From Candidatus Ventricola intestinavium (GTDB lineage: Bacteria; Bacillota; Clostridia; Christensenellales; Aristaeellaceae): DNA of 5,888 nucleotides. Below, piece after piece: positions 1-5,728 of the stretch (positions within the stretch are counted from its first letter, which is position 1; the number at the start of each line of letters is the position of its first letter). Location of the stretch: positions 1 to 5,888 of the forward strand of contig DVMG01000065.1 in NCBI GenBank assembly GCA_018715105.1. The letters are read 5' to 3'. The notes under the pieces were generated by a model that was not told where the DNA came from, did not search any database, and was given only the letters and a program-made list of their open reading frames with translations. Position numbers and translations under genes: made by a program.

Positions 1-17
1 ATCCACTGCTCAAGGAC

Positions 18-1076
18 ATGGAAAGCTCCAAGAAATTCATCACCATGGGGGAGATCATGCTGCGGCTGACCCCGCCCAACTACGAAAAAATCCGCATGGC
101 TTCCAGCTTTGAGGCCAGCTATGGCGGAAGCGAGGCCAATATTGCGCTTGCGCTGGCCAACCTGGGGGTGGACAGCACATTTTTCTCAGTGGTGCCCAAT
201 AACAGCCTGGGCAAGAGTGCGGTGCGCATGCTGCGCTCCAACGACGTGCACTGCACGCCCATGATTCTTTCCACGCCGGAGGAGACCCCCACCCATCGCC
301 TGGGCACCTATTATCTGGAGACGGGCTACGGCATCCGCCCGAGCAAGGTCATCTATGACCGCAAGCACAGCGCGCTGGTGGAGTATGACTTTTCAAACTA
401 CGACCTGGACGGCCTGCTTGAGGGATATGACTGGCTGCATATGAGCGGCATTACGCCGGCTCTGGGGCCCAACTGCCGCGAGCTTACGCTCAACATGCTC
501 AAAAAGGCCAAGGAAAAGGGCCTTACAGTCAGCTTTGACGGCAATTTCCGCAGCCGGCTGTGGACCTGGGAGGAGGCGCGCGATTTCTGCACGCTGTGCC
601 TGCCGTATGTGGATATTCTCCTGGGCATCGAGCCCTATCATCTCTGGCGCGATGAGGAGGATCACAGCAAGGGGGATTACAAGGACGGCGTGCCCATGCA
701 GCCCAGCTATGAGCAGCAGGACGAGATCTTCCGCGCGTTCGTCGACCGCTATCCCAACATCAAATGCATCGGGCGGCATGTGCGCTATGCGCATTCCGGC
801 AGTGAAAACAGCCTCAAGGCGTTTATGTGGTATGAAGGGCACACGTTTGAAAGCCGCATGTATACCTTTACGATTCTGGACCGTGTGGGTGGCGGCGATG
901 CCTTTGCAAGCGGCCTGATCTATGCCATGCTGCATGACTATAAGCCGATGGACATGATCAACTTTGCGGTGGCTTCCAGCGTCATCAAGCACACCATCCA
1001 CGGCGACGCGAACATCACCGACGATGTGAGCAGCATCCGCAACCTGATGAACATGAATTACGACATCAAGCGCTGA
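18..1076 (+). CDS. kdgK: PfkB-family sugar kinase, probably 2-keto-3-deoxygluconate (KDG) kinase
   Basis: A cytoplasmic ribokinase-fold kinase that would phosphorylate a sugar or sugar acid with ATP; KDG to KDPG is the likely reaction. The N-terminal GEIMLRL strand (residues 11-17) and GGSEANIALALANLG (36-50) form the sugar-binding half. FDGNFRSRLW (173-182) matches the DxNxRxxLW pattern of KDG kinases. DRVGGGDAF (288-296) is the anion-hole and catalytic motif, with Asp294 as the likely catalytic base. At 352 residues it is somewhat longer than many PfkB kinases, with extra sequence around 211-240. The start is uncertain: the purine run AAGGA at 12-16 lies only one base from ATG18, too close for a normal Shine-Dalgarno, and the frame stays open to the window edge. 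ATG45 (MGEIM) has no visible ribosome site. A strong terminator follows. The kinase family is sure; KDG as substrate is inferred, and no KDPG aldolase gene lies in the window. Confidence 0.88.
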   Translation: MESSKKFITMGEIMLRLTPPNYEKIRMASSFEASYGGSEANIALALANLGVDSTFFSVVPNNSLGKSAVRMLRSNDVHCTPMILSTPEETPTHRLGTYYLETGYGIRPSKVIYDRKHSALVEYDFSNYDLDGLLEGYDWLHMSGITPALGPNCRELTLNMLKKAKEKGLTVSFDGNFRSRLWTWEEARDFCTLCLPYVDILLGIEPYHLWRDEEDHSKGDYKDGVPMQPSYEQQDEIFRAFVDRYPNIKCIGRHVRYAHSGSENSLKAFMWYEGHTFESRMYTFTILDRVGGGDAFASGLIYAMLHDYKPMDMINFAVASSVIKHTIHGDANITDDVSSIRNLMNMNYDIKR

Positions 1077-1084
1077 TGCGCACG

Positions 1085-1119
1085 CCGCCCGCGGAAGGGT
1101 GAGGCCGCGGGCGGTTTTT
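1085..1119 (+). terminator. Rho-independent terminator after the sugar kinase
   Basis: A perfect 10-bp GC-only stem (CCGCCCGCGG at 1085-1094 with CCGCGGGCGG at 1105-1114) encloses a 10-base loop and is followed at once by TTTTT (1115-1119). It begins 9 bases after the kinase stop codon. It should end the kinase transcript and separate it from the oxidoreductase gene downstream. Confidence 0.9.
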
Positions 1120-1161
1120 ATGTGCAGGCGCGATGGATTTGAAGCTTGTCAGGAACAGGAT

Positions 1162-1194
1162 TGCCGGAAAAAGGATTCCGCTTTCTTCCCGGCA
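1162..1194 (+). other. Imperfect hairpin in the spacer before the oxidoreductase
   Basis: TGCCGG (1162-1167) can pair with CCGGCA (1189-1194), and two more A-T pairs are possible inside if one C is bulged. The loop is about 20 bases long and there is no T-run after it, so it is not a normal terminator. The Shine-Dalgarno of the next gene (1213-1219) lies outside the stem and is not directly masked. It could be a 5'-UTR structure or chance in GC-rich DNA. No clear sigma-70 type promoter was found in this spacer. Confidence 0.25.
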
Positions 1195-1227
1195 GGGGAG
1201 GCGGCGGATGAAAAGGAGGAATAGACA

Positions 1228-2382
1228 ATGAACCAAGTGCGGTTTGGCATCGTGGGCCTGGGGTCCATGGGCCTTGATCACGCCGAGACGATTCTTCGGG
1301 ATGGAAAAGAGGTGCGGCTTTGCGCCGTGGCGACCGGCAGCGCGGAGCATGCCGGCAGGCTGCGGGCGCTTCCCGGCGGCGAGGCGGTGCATGTGTTTGC
1401 CACGCCCGAACAGATGTATGAAAGCGGAGAGATCGACGCGGTGCTCATCGCCACGCCGCACAGGCTGCATGCCGGGCAGGCGGCCAAGGCCTTTGAGGCG
1501 GGGATCCATGTGCTGCTTGAGAAGCCGACGGGTGTGTGCACCAAGGAAGTCAGGGCGCTTCACCAGGTGGCGGACCGCAGCGGGCTTGCGTTCGGCGTGA
1601 TGTTCAACGTGCGCACAAACCCTGCCTATGCGCGGATGAAGCGCATTGTTTCCTCCGGAGAGCTGGGAGAAATCCGGCGCACGAGCGTCATCGTGACCGA
1701 CATCCTGCGCGCGCAGAGCTATTATGACGCCGGAGCGTGGCGCGCCACGTGGAAGCAGGACGGCGGCGGCGTGCTGCTCAATCAGGCCCCGCATAATCTG
1801 GATCTGTGGCAGTGGATCTGCGGCATGCCGGTGCGCGTGCGCGCATTCTGCGGCTTTGGCCGGTGGCATGACATCGAGGTGGAGGACGATGTGACCGCCT
1901 ATGTCGAATATAAAAACGGCGCGACGGGCACGTTTATCGCCTGCACAGGCGAGGTGCCCGGCACGAACCGGTTTGAAATCTCGCTGGACGGAGGGCAGCT
2001 CGTCTATGAAGGCGGGCGGCTGAAGATGACCACGTCGCGCATACCGGCCGGCCGGTTTATCCGTGAATTTGAAGGAGGCTTCGGCAAGCCGGAGACGGAC
2101 GTGCAGGACATCACGCCCGACAGCCCCAACCCCATGCATGCGGGGGTAATCCGCGCGTTTGCACGGCACATCCTCTATGGAGAGGAGATGGTTGCGGATG
2201 GCCGCGAGGGGCTTTACAGCCTGGAGCTTTCAAACGCCATGCTGCTTTCCTCCTGGACGGGGAACACGGTGGAGCTGCCTTTTGACGATGATCTGTTTGC
2301 CCGCATGCTCGAGGAACGGGCCGCAAAGAGCCCGGAAAAGCAGGTAAAGCCCATCCGCCTGAATGTGCGCAATTCGTTCTGA
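1228..2382 (+). CDS. Gfo/Idh/MocA-family NAD(P)-dependent oxidoreductase
   Basis: A soluble dehydrogenase of 384 residues, normal for the family, whose members oxidise or reduce sugars, inositols and their derivatives with NAD(P). The N-terminal Rossmann fold shows FGIVGLGSMG with the GxGxxG nucleotide loop at residues 10-15. EKP at 98-100 is the family's conserved motif, with Lys99 as the expected catalytic lysine. NQAPHNLDLW (185-194) carries the conserved His189 and Asp192 of the active site. The rest forms the alpha/beta C-terminal domain (about 130-340) that sets substrate and oligomer state. AAGGAGG (1213-1219) sits 8 bases before ATG1228 and fixes the start. The Nudix gene follows 14 bases after the stop, within the same likely operon. 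The upstream kinase hints at sugar-acid metabolism, but a terminator lies between them and the substrate cannot be read from the sequence. Confidence 0.93.
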   Translation: MNQVRFGIVGLGSMGLDHAETILRDGKEVRLCAVATGSAEHAGRLRALPGGEAVHVFATPEQMYESGEIDAVLIATPHRLHAGQAAKAFEAGIHVLLEKPTGVCTKEVRALHQVADRSGLAFGVMFNVRTNPAYARMKRIVSSGELGEIRRTSVIVTDILRAQSYYDAGAWRATWKQDGGGVLLNQAPHNLDLWQWICGMPVRVRAFCGFGRWHDIEVEDDVTAYVEYKNGATGTFIACTGEVPGTNRFEISLDGGQLVYEGGRLKMTTSRIPAGRFIREFEGGFGKPETDVQDITPDSPNPMHAGVIRAFARHILYGEEMVADGREGLYSLELSNAMLLSSWTGNTVELPFDDDLFARMLEERAAKSPEKQVKPIRLNVRNSF

Positions 2383-2396
2383 GGAGGAAAAACGGG

Positions 2397-2777
2397 ATGA
2401 TGGAGGTTGCCGCGGCCCTGATCATGCGGAAAGAGCGGTTTATGGTCTGCCGGCGTCCGGCCGGAAAGGCGCGCGCGCTGCTTTGGGAGTTTGCGGGCGG
2501 CAAGCTGGAGCCGGGCGAGACGGGGGAGCAGGCGCTTGTGCGCGAATGTCGGGAGGAGCTGGGTATCGAGGTCCGGCCCATGGGCGTTTTTATGGAGGTG
2601 GTGCATGCCTATCCCGATGTGACCATCCACATGACCGTGTATCGTGCCGCGATCACACAGGGAGAACCTCAGTGCCTGGAGCACAGCGAAATCCGCTTCA
2701 TCACGGCGGATGAAGCGGAGAACTATGCGTTTTGTCCGGCGGATCAGGCGGTTGTCGGCAGGCTCAAAAGCCTGTAA
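2397..2777 (+). CDS. MutT-like Nudix hydrolase, probable (8-oxo-)dGTP diphosphatase
   Basis: A small cytoplasmic pyrophosphohydrolase of 126 residues, close to the usual MutT length. The full Nudix box GX5EX7REUXEEXGU is present at residues 35-57: Gly35, Glu41, Arg49-Glu50, Glu53-Glu54, Gly56. The glutamates bind the catalytic metal. The only mild departure is Cys51 where an aliphatic residue is usual. LLWEFAGGKLEPGE (28-41) resembles the WEFPGGKxEPGE of MutT proteins that clear oxidised dGTP, with Ala in place of Pro. The start is ATG2397, 9 bases after AGGAGG (2382-2387); ATG2400 is an in-frame alternative. That Shine-Dalgarno shares a base with the oxidoreductase stop codon, so the two genes are probably translationally coupled. 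Nudix substrates are hard to predict, so hydrolysis of another nucleoside diphosphate derivative is possible. Confidence 0.92.
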   Translation: MMEVAAALIMRKERFMVCRRPAGKARALLWEFAGGKLEPGETGEQALVRECREELGIEVRPMGVFMEVVHAYPDVTIHMTVYRAAITQGEPQCLEHSEIRFITADEAENYAFCPADQAVVGRLKSL

Positions 2778-2778
2778 A

Positions 2779-2803
2779 CCGCCGGCCCTTTCCGGGCGTG
2801 CGG
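2779..2803. terminator. Possible weak hairpin between convergent genes
   Basis: In the 31 bases between the Nudix stop and the ATPase stop, CCGC (2779-2782) pairs with GCGG (2800-2803) and GCCC (2785-2788) with GGGC (2794-2797), with a 2x2 internal loop and a 5-base loop TTTCC. On the + strand G residues follow, with no T-run; on the - strand only TTT follows. It may slow or end transcription from either side, but it is a poor intrinsic terminator. Confidence 0.3.
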
Positions 2804-2808
2804 GGGGC

Positions 2809-3582
2809 TCAGTTTCCGCACTCGATGCTGATTTCGTTAAACCTCTGAAGCAGGTCGTCCACCCGCAGGTTCTGGCGCCGCTCGCCGCTCAGGTCGAGCT
2901 CCAGCCGGCCCTGGTGCATCATCAAAAGCCGGTTGCCGTATTCAACGGCATAGCGCAGATTGTGCGTGACCATGATGGTGGTCAGCTTTTTTTCCGCCAC
3001 AATTTTGCCCGTCAGCTGCATGATGATCTCGGCGGTCTTGGGGTCGAGCGCGGCGGTATGCTCATCCAGGATGAGGAATTCAATCGGGGTCATGGTGCTC
3101 ATCAGCAGCGCCATGGCCTGGCGCTGGCCGCCGGAAAGGCTGCCCACACGCACGCCCATCTTGTCTTCCAGCCCCAGGCCGAGCTGAGCGAGCAGCGCGC
3201 GGTATTCCTCCGTCTTTTTGCGGTTCACGCAGGGAAGAAGGTTGAAGGGCCGGCCCTTGTTGTCGGCCATGGACATGTTTTCAAGAATGGTCATGGAAGG
3301 ACAGGTGCCCAGCGCCGGATCCTGATACACGCGGCCGATGCGGCGGTGGCGGCGATGCTCCGGCATGTGCGTCACATTTTCGCCGCCCACAAACACCTGC
3401 CCTTCATCCACGGAGATCGAGCCGCAGATGATGTTGAGCAGCGATGTTTTGCCGGAGCCGTTGGAGCCCACCACGCAGACAAACTGCCCATCCGGAATGG
3501 AGAGGGAGAAGCCGTTGAACAGGCAGGTTTCATTGACCGTTCCGCCCTGATAGATTTTGACAATGTCCCTCAATTCAAGCAT
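2809..3582 (-). CDS. trpZ: ABC importer ATPase, TrpZ-like (COG1101 family)
   Basis: The cytoplasmic ATP-hydrolysing subunit, 257 residues, that drives the importer encoded with it. All nucleotide-binding motifs are intact: Walker A GSNGSGKTS (39-47), Q-loop Gln87 in VYQDP, signature LSGGQ (149-153), Walker B FLILD (169-173) with catalytic Glu174, D-loop ALD (178-180) and switch His207 in MVTHN. The stretch LDEHTAALDPKTA around 172-184 is typical of the ATPases paired with COG2984 and COG4120 proteins. The start at 3582 overlaps the end of the permease gene by 8 bases and has AGAAGG-type purines 9-15 bases upstream, so translation is probably coupled. It is the last gene of the - strand operon and should be controlled by the T-box leader. 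The trp symbol rests on family and leader, not on a measured substrate. Confidence 0.9.
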   Translation of the reverse strand: MLELRDIVKIYQGGTVNETCLFNGFSLSIPDGQFVCVVGSNGSGKTSLLNIICGSISVDEGQVFVGGENVTHMPEHRRHRRIGRVYQDPALGTCPSMTILENMSMADNKGRPFNLLPCVNRKKTEEYRALLAQLGLGLEDKMGVRVGSLSGGQRQAMALLMSTMTPIEFLILDEHTAALDPKTAEIIMQLTGKIVAEKKLTTIMVTHNLRYAVEYGNRLLMMHQGRLELDLSGERRQNLRVDDLLQRFNEISIECGN

Positions 3583-4456
3583 GGCGTTTCACCTTCTTCC
3601 TGGAATGGCCGCCCGCGATGATGATGACAAGCAGCAGCGCGGCAGTGACGAGCTTCATGTCAAACGGAGAAAGGCCCAGGCTCAGCGCCAGCGCGACGCA
3701 GCCCTTGTAGAGCACCGAACCGAGCACAACCGCGGTCGTCGCCCGCAGAATGCGCAGGCCCCGCAGAAGCTGGGTGCCCACGATGACGGACGCCACCGCC
3801 AGAACCAGCGTGCCGGTTCCCATGGAAATATCAAAGTAACGCTGATACTGGCACATGATGCAGCCGGAGAGCGCGACGAGCGCATTGGCGATGGACAGGC
3901 CGAGAATCTTGACTTTGCCGCTGTCTTTGGCCAGGGTGGCGACAAGCGTGGGATTATCCCCGGTCGCGCGCAGAAGGAAACCGGAGCGCGTGGCCAGATA
4001 CAGATCCATGAGCACTTTGCAAAGCAGCGTCAGCAGCGCCAGAAGAAGAACCGGCGCATAGGGCTGAACACCGGCGGGCAGCGCGCTGATCAGATCATTC
4101 TTAAACAGAGTGTCAAAGGAAAAGAGCTGCACGTTGGAGCGCCCGGCGATGTGCAGGTTGATCGAATACAACCCTGTCATCACGATGATGCCGGAGAGCA
4201 GATCGCGCACATGAAACTTCACGTGAATGATGCCCGTGATGGCGCCGGCGGCCGCGCCGGCCACCAGTGACGCGGGGATGCAGGCGAGCGGAGGAAGGCC
4301 GGAGGAAATCATCAGGGCCGTGACAGCTGCGCCGAGGGGAAACGTCGAATCGACGGACATATCCGGAAAATCGAGAATCTTGAATGTGATATACACGCCT
4401 AGGGCAAGGATGGCGTAGATAAAGCCCTGTTCGAGCACGCCAAGAAGTTGAGACAT
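3575..4456 (-). CDS. trpY: ABC importer permease, TrpY-like (COG4120 family)
   Basis: An integral membrane protein of 293 residues that forms the channel of the importer, presumably as a dimer. Hydrophobic stretches at about 8-26, 41-52, 57-78, 86-103, 132-150, 184-203, 213-231, 238-260 and 267-283 give roughly eight or nine membrane segments. RSGFLLRATGDNPTL (157-171) is the conserved cytoplasmic loop of this permease family and probably contacts the ATPase. It leads into KILGLSIANALVALSG (183-198) and a QYQRYFDISMGTG segment (203-215), also typical. GGAGGG lies 6 bases before ATG4456 and supports the start. The C-terminus is basic (RKKVKRHA). The ATPase gene overlaps its end by 8 bases, while a 155-base spacer separates it from the binding-protein gene. 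Membership of the TrpXYZ-type importer family is clear; tryptophan as cargo is inferred from the leader. Confidence 0.9.
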   Translation of the reverse strand: MSQLLGVLEQGFIYAILALGVYITFKILDFPDMSVDSTFPLGAAVTALMISSGLPPLACIPASLVAGAAAGAITGIIHVKFHVRDLLSGIIVMTGLYSINLHIAGRSNVQLFSFDTLFKNDLISALPAGVQPYAPVLLLALLTLLCKVLMDLYLATRSGFLLRATGDNPTLVATLAKDSGKVKILGLSIANALVALSGCIMCQYQRYFDISMGTGTLVLAVASVIVGTQLLRGLRILRATTAVVLGSVLYKGCVALALSLGLSPFDMKLVTAALLLVIIIAGGHSRKKVKRHA

Positions 4457-4558
4457 GGAAAACCCTCCGTCGATTCATGAGATTGGATCGGAAACATGCG
4501 TTCAGAGGCGCCGAGGCGCATCCTTTCAGGCGTGCCCCGGTGCCCAACCGAGGGGAGA

Positions 4559-4574
4559 GGCCGGAAAACCGGCC
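4559..4574 (-). other. GC-rich hairpin between binding-protein and permease genes
   Basis: GGCCGG (4559-4564) and CCGGCC (4569-4574) form a perfect 6-bp stem with a four-base loop (UUUU in the - strand transcript). It lies 38 bases after the binding-protein stop and 102 bases before the permease start, and has no U-run behind it. Such hairpins after binding-protein genes can protect the upstream mRNA or thin transcription into the permease gene, so that the binding protein is made in excess. That role is inferred. The rest of the 4457-4611 spacer holds no gene that I can support. Confidence 0.45.
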
Positions 4575-4611
4575 GGCGTTCCGCTGCCAAAGCGCACGGG
4601 CGGAAAAGGGG

Positions 4612-5574
4612 TTACTCCGCTTCGATGGCGCGCGCGGCGAGTTCATCGCTCAGCGTGATGCCGAAAGAAGAAAGCGCCTCGGAATTGATATACAGGCTCG
4701 GTTCGGAAATGATTTCATAGGGGATTTCGCTGGCCTGCGCCTCGCCCTTCAGAACCTGGGCGGCCATCAGGCCTGTCTGGCGGCCCAGCGCGATGTAGTC
4801 AAGCCCTTCGGCGGCAACGCAGCCCAGCTTCACCTGCTCAATTTCGGAACCGAAGACAGGCTTGCCCGCCGCATTGGCCTTATCCAGCACAAGAGCCAGG
4901 GCGGAGACGACGGTGTTGTCCGTCAGGTTGGTCATGCAGTCCACTTTCGGCAGCAGGGCGTCAAGCGCCAGAGGAATGTCTGCGGAGGTGCTGATGCCGC
5001 TTTCCACAATTTCAAAGCCGTATTCCGGGGCGAGGGCTTTGTACGTCTCGATGGTGGAGAGGGAATTCACCTCACTGGTGGTGTAAAGGATGCCGATGGT
5101 CTTGGCTTGCGGAAGCATCGCGCGGATGGTGGACAGCTGTGCCGCCACGGGCAGGGTGTCGGCGGTGCCGGTGGCGTTGCCCAGAGAGGCGCCGCTTTCA
5201 TCCGCAAAGCCGGCGCTGACCGGATCGGACACAGCGGTGTAAATGGTGGGAATTTCGCCGTCCGCTGCGTTGTAGCAGGCCTGCGCCATCGGGGTGGCAA
5301 TGCCCACCATCAGGTCGACCGGCGCGGCGGCAAACTGGGCGGCAATCTGCTGGGCAATGCCCATATCGGCCTGTGCGTTCTGATAGAGGATTTCCAGGTT
5401 TTCGCCTTCCACGAGCCCGGCCTCCTCAAGCCCCATGATAAAACCTGTGCGGCAGTTGTCAAGCGAGCCATGCTCGGCAAACTGGCCAATGCCGATGGTG
5501 TAGCTCTCTGCGCAGGCCAATGCGGAGCAGACGATCAAAACGAGAGCGGCCAAGAGAGAAAAGATGCGTTTCAT
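4612..5574 (-). CDS. trpX: Secreted substrate-binding protein of TrpX-type ABC importer (COG2984)
   Basis: The extracytoplasmic binding protein, 320 residues, that captures the ligand and delivers it to the permease. MKRIFSLLAALVLIVCSALACA is a clear signal peptide. Cys21 in ALAC could be a lipid-anchor cysteine although Leu at -2 is atypical, and ACA-Glu23 would also suit signal peptidase I. Family hallmarks are YTIGIGQFAEHGSLD (25-39), GIATPMAQA (91-99), IYTAVSDPVSAGF (111-123), NATGTAD (133-139) and GILYTTSEVNS (161-171), as in the ABC_sub_bind domain. The two lobes of a periplasmic-binding-protein fold fit this length. The start at 5574 is fixed by AGGAGGT seven bases upstream and by the signal peptide. 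A longer frame up to 5724 would run through the leader terminator and is rejected. Tryptophan is the most likely ligand from the T-box; another aromatic amino acid is possible. Confidence 0.92.
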   Translation of the reverse strand: MKRIFSLLAALVLIVCSALACAESYTIGIGQFAEHGSLDNCRTGFIMGLEEAGLVEGENLEILYQNAQADMGIAQQIAAQFAAAPVDLMVGIATPMAQACYNAADGEIPTIYTAVSDPVSAGFADESGASLGNATGTADTLPVAAQLSTIRAMLPQAKTIGILYTTSEVNSLSTIETYKALAPEYGFEIVESGISTSADIPLALDALLPKVDCMTNLTDNTVVSALALVLDKANAAGKPVFGSEIEQVKLGCVAAEGLDYIALGRQTGLMAAQVLKGEAQASEIPYEIISEPSLYINSEALSSFGITLSDELAARAIEAE

Positions 5575-5581
5575 GGTGTGT

Positions 5582-5588
5582 ACCTCCT
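5582..5588 (-). promoter_or_regulatory. Ribosome binding site that fixes the binding-protein start
   Basis: AGGAGGT on the - strand, with 7 bases to ATG5574, is a near-perfect Shine-Dalgarno. It decides between the signal-peptide start and in-frame upstream ATGs at 5697 and 5724, which lie within the leader's terminator and antiterminator. Confidence 0.9.
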
Positions 5589-5665
5589 GCTTTTCTGGCG
5601 GCTGTGCCGCCGGTCGGTGGGTCAGTAGCGGGAAAGCGGGAGATGAGGGAAAACGCCTCTTAAAC

Positions 5666-5703
5666 AAAAACGCCTCATGTCCCCCCTGTGGGAACATGAG
5701 GCG
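5666..5703 (-). terminator. Regulated intrinsic terminator of the T-box leader
   Basis: In the - strand transcript CGCCUCAUGU (5703-5694) pairs perfectly with ACAUGAGGCG (5680-5671). Four inner pairs UCCC/GGGG (one of them U-G) extend the stem to 14 bp around a 5-base loop, and UUUUU (5670-5666) follows, then G and UUU. Its 5' arm contains the bases that pair with the T-box in the antiterminator, so the two folds exclude each other. It should stop transcription about 90 bases before the binding-protein start when charged tRNA is plentiful. Confidence 0.92.
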
Positions 5704-5728
5704 GAATTGCTTCCGTGGTGCCACTCAT
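5696..5728 (-). promoter_or_regulatory. T-box antiterminator
   Basis: Helix A1 is AUGAG (5728-5724) with CUCAU (5700-5696), five perfect pairs. The 7-base bulge UGGCACC (5723-5717) is where the uncharged tRNA NCCA end pairs through UGGC. Helix A2 is CGGAA (5715-5711) with UUCCG (5706-5702), capped by GCAA. A at 5716 faces C at 5701, where the ACCGCGG consensus would give a G-C pair. Bases 5696-5703 are shared with the terminator's 5' arm. Confidence 0.88.

Noticed and set aside
1139..1167. Possible promoter before the oxidoreductase (TTGAAG at 1139-1144)
   Set aside because: There is no acceptable -10 element about 17 bases downstream; the sequence there is TGCCGG. A promoter must exist somewhere after the terminator, or there is read-through, but I cannot place it.
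1066..2169. Long open frame on the - strand (367 codons) opposite the oxidoreductase gene
   Set aside because: It is an antisense shadow of GC-rich codons: rich in His, Arg and Ala, without recognisable motifs, and opposite a gene with complete family motifs and a strong ribosome site.
2644..4270. Two + strand open frames (2644-3621 and 3557-4270) opposite the ATPase and permease genes
   Set aside because: Both are antisense to genes with intact ABC motifs, have compositions typical of shadow frames and lack ribosome binding sites.
4477..5628. Long open frame on the + strand (383 codons) opposite the binding-protein gene
   Set aside because: Low-complexity Gly/Arg/His composition and no family motif. 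It covers the complete, well-supported - strand gene and its leader.
5575..5724. In-frame 50-residue N-terminal extension of the binding-protein gene
   Set aside because: It would be translated through the leader terminator and antiterminator and would place the signal peptide internally. ATG5574 has an excellent Shine-Dalgarno and a normal signal peptide.
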